Source: Niallia endozanthoxylica
Lineage (GTDB): Bacteria > Bacillota > Bacilli > Bacillales > Cytobacillaceae
NCBI RefSeq assembly: GCF_008710145.1
Contig: NZ_VYKL01000018.1
Coordinates: 1-64,000, forward strand
DNA length: 64,000 nt
Reading direction: 5' to 3'
Shown: piece after piece, positions 55,791 through 64,000 of the stretch
How positions within the stretch are numbered: the stretch's first letter is position 1
Layout of the letters: the number at the start of each line of letters is the position of its first letter
Translations under genes and position numbers: made by a program
The notes under the pieces: generated by a model
Told to the model about the DNA's origin: nothing
The model's database searches: none
What the model saw: only the letters and a program-made list of their open reading frames with translations

Positions 55791-55832
55791 ATGCATAAAG
55801 ACCAAATCAAATTTGATTTGGTCTTTATGCAT
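55791..55832. terminator. 42-bp perfect palindrome without spacer
   Basis: Two 21-base arms (beginning ATGCATAAAGACC) are exact complements with no intervening base. It lies between converging purT and a small minus-strand gene, so a bidirectional terminator is the simple reading; the minus-strand side lacks a long T run. Confidence 0.6.
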
Positions 55833-55875
55833 TGGAGAAATATCATTTATCATTTTTTCTGCAGATATCCGGTCT

Positions 55876-56109
55876 TTACCTTTTTTGACCTTTATACGTA
55901 AGGTAGGCTGCAACTAATGAAAGAAGGGGAAGGAGGATAAATAAAGTTAACAATCCCTTTTGTGTTGCAAGTATGATTGACGGTATGACAAAAGCAGTTC
56001 CGCTCCAAACAAATGCCTTCCATGATTTTTTCCACAAACCCCAAATGGATAAACATACAGAAACAAAAATTAATCCCCAAAAAAAGATAGAAACGAAAAG
56101 CAGCCCCAT
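55876..56109 (-). CDS. Small membrane protein, function unknown
   Basis: 77 residues with three hydrophobic segments (FVSIFFWGLIFVSVCL; FVIPSIILA; LFILLPLLSLVAAYL) and a short basic tail. GGGGGAG lies seven bases before the ATG on the minus strand, which supports a real gene. No family recognised. Confidence 0.65.
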   Translation of the reverse strand: MGLLFVSIFFWGLIFVSVCLSIWGLWKKSWKAFVWSGTAFVIPSIILATQKGLLTLFILLPLLSLVAAYLTYKGQKR

Positions 56110-56350
56110 CTAAAACTCCCCCTTAGGTTTTAAGCGGATGTGGCTTACCGAATGACCTACTTGAATAAAACATCCATACCCCTACACTATTCAATTAACC
56201 ATAAGACAGTTCATGAAAATGTGACATTAAAGCCTTTTAAAAATTTTCAGCATATAAAAATATGAACTCTACTATATCTTATGAAAGAACAAATGATTAT
56301 TTTTTATGGAAATCTGGCGTTAGTCAAATAAGAGCAGGGGGGAGACTTTT

Positions 56351-56662
56351 ATGAAGAAAAATACAAAGAATATCCTTGGCATCATTGGAATTCTGCTGAT
56401 ACTCGGTATGATTGGTCTCAATTATTGGTACGACCATACCATAAATGATATAACTGAACTGATTGTAGTGAAAAGAGAGGGTTTGGACACTCAAATACCT
56501 CTGGATGAACAAATAAACCTTTTGGGAACAGAAGAATTTAAAACAACAGAGGTCAATAACATGAAGGGGCAGTATGTAACAAACTTTGAACAAATAAAAG
56601 GAAAAACATTAATTGTGCCTATTGAAATAGGAAACCCCATTCCTCTTGAGGCATTGAAATAA
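56351..56662 (+). CDS. Small membrane-anchored protein, function unknown
   Basis: 103 residues: a basic start, one membrane segment (residues 8-26, ILGIIGILLILGMIGLNYW), then an extracytoplasmic domain with varied sequence (ELIVVKREGLDTQIPLDEQ). AGGGGGGAG precedes the ATG by seven bases. The single N-terminal helix without a cleavage or lipobox motif suggests a type II anchored protein. No family known. Confidence 0.65.
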   Translation: MKKNTKNILGIIGILLILGMIGLNYWYDHTINDITELIVVKREGLDTQIPLDEQINLLGTEEFKTTEVNNMKGQYVTNFEQIKGKTLIVPIEIGNPIPLEALK

Positions 56663-56736
56663 TAGCAAATACTCAGTCACTTGCATGTTTCTGACGTAAT
56701 AGAAGCATGCAAGTGGCATTGAGGTCAAGCCTTTTC

Positions 56737-57189
56737 TCATTTGTTATCCTTATGATTTTTCTTGTTCCTTACATCAAGCTCTTCAGAAAACTCAGTAACA
56801 AAACGATCCTCACGGATAACACCAGGGATGTAACTGTCAGCTGAATCTGAAAAAATATGCTTTTTAATATACAGGTGAAATATTGCTTCAATGACAGCAA
56901 TGGCAAAAGAAGAGATGAAGGCAGCAGTCAGCCGATTCATTTCTGTATTAATAAAAAGGAAACTCATCACCCATAATAATCCAAATGAAAGCACAAAGTC
57001 ACCAAGAGAGGCTGCGAAGTTTCCCATTCTGCGAAGAACAAATAAATCTCCTATAACATAAGCAACTAAAGTAAGAACCAATGACATCATCACAAGTGCA
57101 AATAAATCCGCATTGAAAATTCCATATACTGATAAGACAACCGTTCCCACTGCAGCAAATTTAATTAATAAAGCCCATAGGTGCTTCAT
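56737..57189 (-). CDS. YndM-family (DUF2512) membrane protein
   Basis: 150 residues with four membrane segments and the family pattern LIKFAAVGTVVLSVYGIF, YVIGDLFVLRRMGNFAA, DFVLSFGLLW and a C-terminal cytoplasmic tail rich in charged residues. AGGAGG lies seven bases before the ATG at 57189, which I prefer to the frame's earlier start. Function unknown; the family is common in spore formers. Confidence 0.85.
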   Translation of the reverse strand: MKHLWALLIKFAAVGTVVLSVYGIFNADLFALVMMSLVLTLVAYVIGDLFVLRRMGNFAASLGDFVLSFGLLWVMSFLFINTEMNRLTAAFISSFAIAVIEAIFHLYIKKHIFSDSADSYIPGVIREDRFVTEFSEELDVRNKKNHKDNK

Positions 57190-57377
57190 CAAAATTCCTC
57201 CTAAATTAACCTCCAAAACCTATTATTAATTTGCCTTTATCCTCATTCCTTATACACATAGGAGCCACTTATTTTTTTCAGGCCCTGCATTCATTGAGGT
57301 TTCGGTAAGTGATAGGCAGGCACCACAAAAAGACAAAGTATTCGATACTGTCCATTTGCGGTGCCTGCTTTGCTTTG

Positions 57378-58721
57378 TTATTTCTTACTAAATGTATGAC
57401 GTAATACTCTTTTTAAAATTTCTGGCTTTATCAATATTGTCATTGGTTCAAGAAGGTTCATTACCTTAGCAAAAGAATCATAGATATCTTGATGCTGGGA
57501 TGATAATAGAAAGATTTTTTTTGCATACCATTGCTGGATGGAGAGACTGATTGGCTTTTTATCAATAATACCTGGATAACGGAAATCTTCAGTAACGACC
57601 ATATTCCAAATAGGGGATATAATTCTTCTCGCCTTTTTATGAAAGTTTATAATGTTTTTTTGTAATGAACAATTACCATCTTGAAAAATCTTTTGCAGTG
57701 CAAGTGCTTCAAAAACTGCAATACTCATGCCTTGGCCAAAAACAGGATCAATACGACAAATCGTATCACCTATTAACATCAGACCATTTGGCAGTTGCTT
57801 GACTTGATCAAATCGCTTCCAAATGATTTTTGGAATACGATATATAGAAGTAGCCGATAAGGGAGTACCATCCTTAATTTCATGATAAATATCTAATTGC
57901 GGCAGCTTTTTAGCTAACTCTAGAAATCCCTGATCATTTTTGACAACTTCTTTTTCCTTGATAGCATTTTGGTAGCCCATAATCGTAACAGTATAACGTT
58001 CTCCTTCGACCAAGGAGACTGTACCACCGATTTTTTCAGCAGGGGGATCCGGATAAATCATTTTTATCTTCCAGTCCCTCGTTTTATTGTCCGGCAGCTG
58101 ATAGAATTTGCTCACATAAGTCAATCCAATTTCAGCCTGTTCACGAGGAATCTGAATTCCGAGAGTCTCTAACCAGCTAGTTGTAATACTGCTTGAACCA
58201 CTTGCATCCACAATTAAATCAGCTGTTAAGGTTCTTATGTTCTTTTCCTTATCTACAATCTCAACCCCGTAAACACGATTTTTTTTCGCATGATAGAGGA
58301 TATTTCTGACAGACTGGTTATAGAAGACTGTTACATTTGATAGATTGTCAATAGATTGCTCAATATGCCATTCTAAATGTGGACGTGTTTGAAGTGTGGT
58401 TCGGTAATGGCCATCATAGCGAAGCTTCCAAACGCCATGATGAAACCAGGAAAGGTCCTTTGTTGAATTCATTTCTACCGCCCCGGTGGTATAGAACTTT
58501 TCCGTAATCCCTGGAAATAGCCTTTCAAGCCCGTATTGACCAGCAAGAAGAAGAGCGTGTATATGTTCACCTTGTCGGGCGCCTTTTCTTGGAAAAGGTC
58601 CAATAGGACGGTTATCACGTTCAATAACGATTACCTCTTTAAAAAAATCAGATAAAACTCGTGCAGCGAGTTTCCCAGAGATACCCCCGCCAATAATGAT
58701 TGCTTTTTGTCTGTTAAACAT
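57378..58721 (-). CDS. FAD-dependent oxidoreductase (UbiH/geranylgeranyl reductase-like)
   Basis: The 447-residue flavoprotein has the dinucleotide motif IIIGGGISGKLAARVL at residues 8-23 followed by Glu at the end of beta-2 (VIVIERD), DASGSSS in the middle, and LIGDTICRIDPVFGQGMS, the second FAD motif of group A monooxygenases and reductases. A tail of about 90 residues follows. A hairpin (GCAGGCACC/GGTGCCTGC, 57316-57368) lies beyond the stop. Substrate unknown; the gene stands alone before the thiamin operon. Confidence 0.82.
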   Translation of the reverse strand: MFNRQKAIIIGGGISGKLAARVLSDFFKEVIVIERDNRPIGPFPRKGARQGEHIHALLLAGQYGLERLFPGITEKFYTTGAVEMNSTKDLSWFHHGVWKLRYDGHYRTTLQTRPHLEWHIEQSIDNLSNVTVFYNQSVRNILYHAKKNRVYGVEIVDKEKNIRTLTADLIVDASGSSSITTSWLETLGIQIPREQAEIGLTYVSKFYQLPDNKTRDWKIKMIYPDPPAEKIGGTVSLVEGERYTVTIMGYQNAIKEKEVVKNDQGFLELAKKLPQLDIYHEIKDGTPLSATSIYRIPKIIWKRFDQVKQLPNGLMLIGDTICRIDPVFGQGMSIAVFEALALQKIFQDGNCSLQKNIINFHKKARRIISPIWNMVVTEDFRYPGIIDKKPISLSIQQWYAKKIFLLSSQHQDIYDSFAKVMNLLEPMTILIKPEILKRVLRHTFSKK

Positions 58722-58939
58722 AGATGAACACCTGCCAATTAAGTGTAATTACTTCACGTTAACCAATTGAGGGAATCTTCATTTTACCATAAGTTTTTAT
58801 TCTTATATTGGAAAAACCTTCAAGGAATGTTTGTGTCTTCAACGATAATAGACAAAAAAGTATAAAAACTGAAAAAATAGCTATTGATTTACTTTTTGAA
58901 TTATGTAACTATATGAATATACAATTTAATAAAAAAGTA

Positions 58940-59024
58940 ACACTAGGGGCGCTTAAATAAGCTGAGAGAGGCATTGGCCTTAACCCTTGAACCTGCACTA
59001 GGTAATGCTAGCGAAGGAAAGTGT
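58940..59024 (+). promoter_or_regulatory. TPP riboswitch (THI element)
   Basis: All conserved blocks are present in order: ACACTAGGGGCGC, GCTGAGAGAGGC, AACCCTTGAACCTG, CACTAGGTAATGCTAGCG and AAGGAAAGTGT, with ACACT/AGTGT closing P1. It binds thiamin pyrophosphate. A terminator hairpin lies 60 bases downstream, so control is by transcription attenuation of tenA-thiZXY. The rest of 58722-59154 shows only the promoter-like AT-rich region. Confidence 0.95.
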
Positions 59025-59082
59025 ACATTATTATAAGTTATATATACCTGTCTGTACATAAATATAACATGTGATAAACCGT

Positions 59083-59116
59083 AACCACTTCCTTCAATAG
59101 GGCAGTGGTTTTTTTA
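59083..59116 (+). terminator. Riboswitch-controlled terminator
   Basis: AACCACT pairs with AGTGGTT, followed by seven T. It lies between the TPP aptamer and tenA and is the expression platform. Confidence 0.8.
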
Positions 59117-59154
59117 TTGAAATAAACTAAATAGCTAGAATGGGAGTGTAGAAC

Positions 59155-59829
59155 ATGAAGTTTTCTGACCGTTTACTTGAAAAGCTGCAGCCGATTTGGC
59201 GCAAAAATCACACCCACCCTTTTGTTCAGGAAATGGGCGCAGGAACACTAGATCCAGAGAAGTTCCGCTTTTACATGATTCAGGATTATTTATATTTAAT
59301 TGACTATGCTAAGCTGTTTGCACTTGGTGCTGTTAAAGCAGCAGACTTAGAAGATATGAAAATCTTTTCCAATTTATTGCATGCAACTATGAATGAAGAA
59401 ATGTCTCTTCATCGCCAATACGCAGCCCGATTTGGTATTTCAGAGAGTGAATTAGAGAATGCCGCCCCTTCTCCGGTCACGTTAGCTTATACCCATTACA
59501 TGCTGCATTCAGCACAAAATGGAACACTGGCTGAACTTGTGGCTGCGCTTCTTCCCTGTGCCTGGAGCTATTGGGAAATCGGAAAAGAACTGAGTGAAAT
59601 TCCAAACGCTTTAGATCATGAATTATATGGTGATTGGATTACTATGTACAGTTCAAAGGAATTTGGCCAGACAGCACAGTGGTGTATTGATCTATTGGAT
59701 AAATTAGCAGAAGGAAAACCGGAAAAGGAGCTTCTTCAGTTAGAAAAAATCTTCTTAAATACAACACGGTTTGAGTATTTATTCTGGAATATGGCTTATC
59801 ACAAGGAAACGTGGCCAGCCGATGAATAA
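59155..59829 (+). CDS. tenA: Aminopyrimidine aminohydrolase (thiaminase II)
   Basis: The 224-residue TenA hydrolyses aminomethylpyrimidine to HMP in thiamin salvage. Active-site residues are in place: Asp44 (MIQDYLYL), Cys135 (LLPCAWSYWEIG) and a Glu at 207 (RFEYLFWNMAY). The stop overlaps the thiZ start. Grouped with the ThiXYZ importer under a TPP riboswitch, it matches the Bacillus halodurans-type route that salvages formylaminopyrimidine from degraded thiamin. Confidence 0.95.
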   Translation: MKFSDRLLEKLQPIWRKNHTHPFVQEMGAGTLDPEKFRFYMIQDYLYLIDYAKLFALGAVKAADLEDMKIFSNLLHATMNEEMSLHRQYAARFGISESELENAAPSPVTLAYTHYMLHSAQNGTLAELVAALLPCAWSYWEIGKELSEIPNALDHELYGDWITMYSSKEFGQTAQWCIDLLDKLAEGKPEKELLQLEKIFLNTTRFEYLFWNMAYHKETWPADE

Positions 59830-60586
59830 ACCAGTCTTGGAGTTTAATAAAGTAATCTTTCATTATAAAAATAGCGAAGCACCTATACTTGATGGAATTG
59901 ATTTACAGATTTATGAAAATGAATTCATTAGTATCATTGGCCCGAGCGGCTCAGGGAAAAGCACGATATTCCGTCTAATAACTGGACTTGAAGTACCTTT
60001 TAAAGGATCCATTTTATTAAATGGAGAAAATGTAACGAACCGATTAGGAGCTGTCGGGTATATGCCACAGCAGGATTTACTTATGCCGTGGCGGACTGTT
60101 TTGGACAATGCAATCTTGCCTTTAGAAATTAAAGGCATCAAAAAGGAAATAGCACAAGCTAAAGTTAGGGAATTGCTCGATGATTTTGGCTTGCAGGGGC
60201 AAGAAAACGCTCTTCCTGGTAATCTATCAGGCGGGATGAGACAACGAGTATCCTTTTTAAGAACCATCTTAAGTGGATCCAATATTTTATTATTGGACGA
60301 GCCGTTCAGCGCTTTAGACGCGATTACAAGACTAACCATGCAGGAATGGTTAATCGAACAATGGATGAAAAGGAAGAAGACCATATTATTTATTACACAT
60401 GATGTCGACGAAGCATTATTTTTATCAGACCGTATTTTCGTCTTGCAGCAAAAGCCGCATACTTTCATTCAAGAAGTTAAAATACCTTTAGGACGCCCGC
60501 GCACTATTCGTGATGTTAGTAAATCTGAAATGGTGACATTAAAGGAGAAGTTAATTGATCAGCTTCGTTCAAAGGTGAGCAAATGA
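59822..60586 (+). CDS. thiZ: ABC transporter ATP-binding protein ThiZ (pyrimidine precursor import)
   Basis: The 254-residue ATPase has Walker A GPSGSGKST (near residue 41), Q-loop YMPQQDLLMPW, signature LSGGMRQRV, Walker B ILLLDEPFSALD and the switch His in ITHDVDEALFL, the nitrate/taurine/pyrimidine importer subclass. The ATG at 59822 lies inside the end of tenA, and the gene overlaps thiX by four bases at its 3' end. Confidence 0.92.
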   Translation: MNKPVLEFNKVIFHYKNSEAPILDGIDLQIYENEFISIIGPSGSGKSTIFRLITGLEVPFKGSILLNGENVTNRLGAVGYMPQQDLLMPWRTVLDNAILPLEIKGIKKEIAQAKVRELLDDFGLQGQENALPGNLSGGMRQRVSFLRTILSGSNILLLDEPFSALDAITRLTMQEWLIEQWMKRKKTILFITHDVDEALFLSDRIFVLQQKPHTFIQEVKIPLGRPRTIRDVSKSEMVTLKEKLIDQLRSKVSK

Positions 60587-61332
60587 ACCGTATGAGATCC
60601 TATTTGGCATCTAGCCTGCTTGTATTTGTTCTATTGATTATTTGGGAAATCGGGGCAGGTGTCTATAATAAAAGTTTTATCCTGCCGTCACCGACAGATA
60701 TCTTGCAAAAGTTATGGGAGTTAAAAACGATTTTATTATTTATGCACTTGCCCGCAACGTTGCTCATCATTGTGGTCGGACTTCTTATTTCCATCATCGT
60801 TGGTATTGGACTTGCTGTTTGGATGAATATAAGTAAAATTGCGGAAAAAACCTTTTATCCGCTGATTATTGCCTCCCAGACCATTCCGTCGATTGCGTTA
60901 GCACCTATATTTGTCGTTTGGTTTGGTTATTCGATTTGGAGCAAGGTATTTGTCACCTTTTTAATTACCTTTTTCCCTTTAACAGTCAGCACCTTTGATG
61001 GTCTTCGTTCCTCAAATAAGGATATAAAAGAATTGCTTCTTACGATGGGAGCTTCTAAGAAAGATATCTTTTTAAAATTAGATGTACCTTCCGCTTTGCC
61101 TGCTGTTTTTTCGGGATTAAAGGTGGCTGTTACCGTGAGTGTGATTGGTGCAGCCATTGGAGAGTGGCTTGGGGCAGAAGCGGGTCTTGGTTATTTTAGC
61201 CGGAGAATGATGACACAAATGGACGGGGCAGCCGTTTTCGCTCCCATTGTCTTACTCTCTATTGTTGGAATCCTTTTATTTTCATTGGTTTCATGGTTAG
61301 AAAAAATATGTTTGAAATGGAGAAAAGAATAA
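60583..61332 (+). CDS. thiX: ABC transporter permease ThiX
   Basis: The 249-residue permease has six membrane segments and the EAA coupling loop (LLLTMGASKKDIFLKLDVPSA). It overlaps thiZ by ATGA and thiY by TAATG. It forms the channel for N-formyl-4-amino-5-aminomethylpyrimidine import with ThiZ and ThiY. Confidence 0.92.
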   Translation: MNRMRSYLASSLLVFVLLIIWEIGAGVYNKSFILPSPTDILQKLWELKTILLFMHLPATLLIIVVGLLISIIVGIGLAVWMNISKIAEKTFYPLIIASQTIPSIALAPIFVVWFGYSIWSKVFVTFLITFFPLTVSTFDGLRSSNKDIKELLLTMGASKKDIFLKLDVPSALPAVFSGLKVAVTVSVIGAAIGEWLGAEAGLGYFSRRMMTQMDGAAVFAPIVLLSIVGILLFSLVSWLEKICLKWRKE

Positions 61333-62354
61333 TGAAAAAACATGTAATGATGCTTGTAAGTATGATCTTTATTTTATTGCTGGCAGCCTGCGGGGGGAAT
61401 ACCACTTCCAAAAGCTCCGGGGAAGAGAATAAAGAAGACAAAGAATTAAAGGAAGTCAGCATTATGCTCGATTGGTATCCAAATGCTGTCCATAGTTACT
61501 TATACGTAGCACAGGAAAAAGGTTATTTTGAAGAAGAAGGAGTAAAGGTAGATATTCAGTTCCCCGCGAATCCGACTGATCCTTTGAATCTAGCTGCAGC
61601 CGGTAAAGTGACATTAGGTTTATATTATCAGCCTGACGTGATCATTGCTCGTGCAAATGAGAATGTTCCGGTTAAGTCCATTGCTTCTATTGTACGTTCT
61701 CCTTTAAATCATGTGGTATTTGCAGAGAATCGTTCCATCCAGTCACCGAAGGATTTAGAAGGAAAGAAAGTAGGCTATCCAGGAATCCCTTTAAATGAAG
61801 CCATTCTTGAAACGATGGTTACACATGATGGAGGGGACATCAATAAAGTCAATATCATTGACATAGGTTTTGAGTTAAATTCATCGCTTGTAACTGAAAA
61901 CGTTGATGCAGTCAGTGGAGCGTTTATTAATCATGAAGTTCCTGTATTAAAACATAAAGGATTTAACACACGCTATTTTAATCCAACTGATTATGGGGTT
62001 CCCGCCTATAATGAAATCGTTCTTGTCACAAGTGATGAAACGCTGGAGAAGGAAAAAGATGCCATTCAAGCCTTTTGGAAAGCAGCTAATAAAGGCTATC
62101 AGTTTATGAAAGAAAATCCAGATGAGGCACTTACAATTCTGTTAGACAATCAAGATCAAGCGAACTTTCCATTGGAAGAGATAATTGAGAAGGAAAGCCT
62201 TCAAGTATTATTGCCAAAAATGGAAGGAGAAGGGGCTGCTTTTGGGTCTCAAGACGAACAATCATGGGATGAAGTGGCACATTGGCTGAAGGAGACAGGA
62301 TTAATCAGCACTATACCTGAGGCTGGCGACATGATGGTGAATATAGAAGAATAA
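61332..62354 (+). CDS. thiY: Pyrimidine-precursor-binding lipoprotein ThiY
   Basis: The 340-residue NMT1/THI5-like binding protein has a lipoprotein signal with lipobox LAAC (Cys near residue 20), then EVSIMLDWYPNAVHSYLYVA, the hallmark of the family, and a periplasmic-binding fold. The ATG overlaps the thiX stop and GGAGAAA precedes it. It delivers the salvaged pyrimidine to ThiX. A strong terminator follows and closes the operon. Confidence 0.95.
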   Translation: MKKHVMMLVSMIFILLLAACGGNTTSKSSGEENKEDKELKEVSIMLDWYPNAVHSYLYVAQEKGYFEEEGVKVDIQFPANPTDPLNLAAAGKVTLGLYYQPDVIIARANENVPVKSIASIVRSPLNHVVFAENRSIQSPKDLEGKKVGYPGIPLNEAILETMVTHDGGDINKVNIIDIGFELNSSLVTENVDAVSGAFINHEVPVLKHKGFNTRYFNPTDYGVPAYNEIVLVTSDETLEKEKDAIQAFWKAANKGYQFMKENPDEALTILLDNQDQANFPLEEIIEKESLQVLLPKMEGEGAAFGSQDEQSWDEVAHWLKETGLISTIPEAGDMMVNIEE

Positions 62355-62361
62355 TAAAGGT

Positions 62362-62401
62362 AAAACACCTATTTTCTATTGTAAAGAAAATAGGTGTTTT
62401 T
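62362..62401 (+). terminator. Terminator after thiY
   Basis: AAAACACCTATTTTC pairs perfectly with GAAAATAGGTGTTTT. Confidence 0.9.
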
Positions 62402-62567
62402 ACGTTTACCATAACGGATTGAAAGTACCTAAAAGATTGATTAACCAAATTGAAATCATACATTCTCTCTTCTAAACAAAAATGAGTAATTAAATCAGTA
62501 TTTTAGGATAAGCATATCCAAATGGGAAAACCTATCTTAGTAACTTATTTATTGGGGGTAGTTAGTT

Positions 62568-63425
62568 ATGTATTTCTACAAAGAAGATCTTATTAATATC
62601 ATCGTTCCGGACAAACCAGATCCTGCAGCAGCTAAGGTGCTTCAAGAAGCATTGGGTGGCAGATTTGGAGAAATGCGTACGATGATGCAATTTTTCTTTC
62701 AAAGCTCTAACTTCCGAGGTAACGCCAAACCGTTTCGTGATCTTATCCGTGGCATCTTTCTTGAAGAAATCAGCCATGTGGAGCTCGTACAAACGACTAT
62801 TAATCAGCTTTTGAATGGATCCGGTGAAGAAGCAGTCGGTGCAGGAGGAAGCACCGGTGCTCCTTTAGAAGACGCTGTTAAAGAACATGCAAACCCACAT
62901 CACTATATTATGGGTGCACAAAGTTCTCTGCCAGTAGATGCTGGCGGTAATCCCTGGAATGGTAACTATGTATACAATCATGGAAACTTAGTCGCCGATT
63001 TACTAGATAACGTTGTATTAGAATCGACAGGAGTACTGCAAAAAACGCGTATTTATGAAATGAGTTCAAACAAAACTTTTAGAGAAACATTAGCCTTTCT
63101 AATCGTACGTGATAATGCTCATCAAAATGCCTTTGCAAAGGCTTTAGAGACTCTTGGGGTCAATTGGGGCAAGATTTTCCCTGTACCAAATTATGACATC
63201 AATAAATATCCAGAATGCCGTAAATATGTAGAAATGGGCTTCCACAATGCCCAATTTAATTTTAGATTGGATGAAACGCTGATGGGTCAAATATTCCAAG
63301 GCGAATCACCAAGCAGAGATGACGGTAATCTGGAGGTTGTTCCCCCACCAACTGGATATCCAGTTCCAATCCTTCCTGAAATGCCGAATGAACATAGTCC
63401 TGGTCTTCATGATTTAAATTCTTAA
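62568..63425 (+). CDS. Manganese catalase family protein
   Basis: The 285-residue di-manganese ferritin-like protein breaks down hydrogen peroxide. Metal ligands are seen as Glu35 (GRFGEMRTM), EEISHVE (residues 66-72) and a later VLESTGVL and RDNAHQNAF pair. The C-terminal tail is Pro-rich (VVPPPTGYPVPILPEMP), as in Bacillus YdbD-type enzymes. GGGGGTAG precedes the ATG. Monocistronic. Confidence 0.92.
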   Translation: MYFYKEDLINIIVPDKPDPAAAKVLQEALGGRFGEMRTMMQFFFQSSNFRGNAKPFRDLIRGIFLEEISHVELVQTTINQLLNGSGEEAVGAGGSTGAPLEDAVKEHANPHHYIMGAQSSLPVDAGGNPWNGNYVYNHGNLVADLLDNVVLESTGVLQKTRIYEMSSNKTFRETLAFLIVRDNAHQNAFAKALETLGVNWGKIFPVPNYDINKYPECRKYVEMGFHNAQFNFRLDETLMGQIFQGESPSRDDGNLEVVPPPTGYPVPILPEMPNEHSPGLHDLNS

Positions 63426-63435
63426 TATTGTTACG

Positions 63436-63468
63436 AAAAAGGATGTGCCACGTGTACAATCCTTTTTT
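63436..63468 (+). terminator. Terminator after the Mn-catalase gene
   Basis: AAAAAGGATGT pairs with ACAATCCTTTTTT with one mismatch. Confidence 0.7.
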
Positions 63469-63565
63469 ACTATTTTTTCGATTCTTTTTAATCTAAATGT
63501 TTTTCCTCATTTTGGTTATACTACAAGATAAAAACGAATAAGGAAATCTTCTTGGAGTTGATTGA

Positions 63566-64000
63566 ATGGCTGCAAAATTCGGAGTCCCACAAAATAATAT
63601 GAGTCAAAAAAATCTTTCTCGTAACCTATGGTCTGGATTCTTATTTGGAATAGGGTTAGTAGCATTTATTGATGAAGCTGTTTTTCATCAACTTTTGCAT
63701 TGGCACCATTTTTACGACAAATCGACTACGTCTATTGGTTTAATTTCAGATGGTTTTTTTCATGCGTTTAGCTGGTTTGCCACCATCGGGTCATTATTTA
63801 TGTTTGCTGAACTGAAGAAATTTCAAGCACTGTGGATTACTAGATGGGTAGGAGGGATGCTTCTCGGAGGAGGTATCTTTCAGCTTTACGACGGGACTAT
63901 TCAGCACAAGTTGATGAAATTACATCAGATTCGGTATAACGTGGATATTCTCCCATATGACTTAACTTGGAATATCCTTTCTATTCTAATGGTTGCTGCA
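63566..64000 (+). CDS. DUF2243 family membrane protein, cut by the window end
   Basis: The first 145 codons are present. After a polar start (MAAKFGVPQNN) come membrane segments with the family motifs GFLFGIGLVAFIDEAVFHQLLHWHHFYD and GLISDGFFHAFSWFATIGSL, then GGGIFQLYDGTIQHKLMKLHQIRY. The His-rich HQLLHWHH cluster is typical. TTGGAGTTGA lies before the ATG. Function unknown. Confidence 0.88.
   Translation, partial: MAAKFGVPQNNMSQKNLSRNLWSGFLFGIGLVAFIDEAVFHQLLHWHHFYDKSTTSIGLISDGFFHAFSWFATIGSLFMFAELKKFQALWITRWVGGMLLGGGIFQLYDGTIQHKLMKLHQIRYNVDILPYDLTWNILSILMVAA

Noticed and set aside
59911..60468. Minus-strand frame of 185 codons inside thiZ
   Set aside because: It is antisense to the ABC ATPase with its full motif set; no start signal.
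1..64000. CRISPR arrays or cas genes
   Set aside because: No series of regularly spaced short repeats and no Cas protein motifs were seen; the only RNA-guided components are the IscB and TnpB elements.

Overview
The window looks like a chromosome segment, possibly with a plasmid- or prophage-derived left end, from a low-GC endospore-forming relative of Bacillus (Bacillaceae). The evidence is AT-rich sequence with strong AGGAGG-type ribosome sites, many U-tract hairpin terminators, and Bacillus-type genes: an LtaS-like lipoteichoic acid synthase, YthAB-like cytochrome bd oxidase, YndM/DUF2512, CBO0543 and DUF2243 membrane proteins, a TPP-riboswitch tenA-thiZXY operon and an NrtR-type NAD regulon. 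I cannot name the species.

1-6.3 kb is accessory DNA. A RavA/ViaA-like pair (MoxR ATPase plus von Willebrand A protein) is split by an IscB element with its omegaRNA. The element sits between two diverged copies of the vWA gene's leader. Both iscB and the vWA gene carry one in-frame TAA. A degenerate tRNA-Asn, a 3'-truncated tRNA-Ser and an IS6-family insertion sequence follow.

6.5-18.1 kb is a catabolic island: a LysR regulator, a nitrilase-fold protein lacking its N-terminus, a ketopantoate-reductase-fold dehydrogenase, a ThDP-dependent 2-oxoacid decarboxylase-like enzyme, two paralogous aromatic-type aldehyde dehydrogenases, an AAHS-family aromatic-acid transporter and a sigma54-type GAF activator broken by stops. 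Read together they suggest 2-hydroxy acid -> 2-oxo acid -> aldehyde -> acid, i.e. a mandelate-type pathway. 18.1-31.7 kb is scarred: remnants of a GNAT enzyme, a helix-turn-helix protein, a beta-helix protein and a siderophore-binding protein; an IS4-family element; an intact ltaS-like gene; folD behind a structured leader; a MntA/HepT toxin-antitoxin pair; a TnpB-only IS200/IS605-type element that cleanly interrupts a small gene; and a roughly 550-bp tandem duplication.

31.5-64 kb is mostly ordinary core genome. A 1,100-residue polytopic membrane protein is followed by an oxidoreductase, an HD hydrolase and a chemoreceptor. Then comes the NAD block nrtR-pncA-pncB-nadD-like-draG-pnuC-nadR, with matching palindromic operators before nrtR and pncA: import, deamidation, phosphoribosylation and adenylylation of pyridine precursors, plus an ADP-ribosylglycohydrolase. 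Next are an NhaC-type antiporter, ythAB, ung, an AEC transporter, a phosphodiesterase-fold protein, maa, purT, small membrane proteins, an FAD oxidoreductase, the thiamin salvage operon, a Mn-catalase and a DUF2243 protein cut by the window end.

A recurring theme is genes stopped by single in-frame nonsense codons (iscB, vWA, sigma54 activator, HTH protein, tnpB, draG). All three stop codons occur, so gene decay is more likely than recoding.
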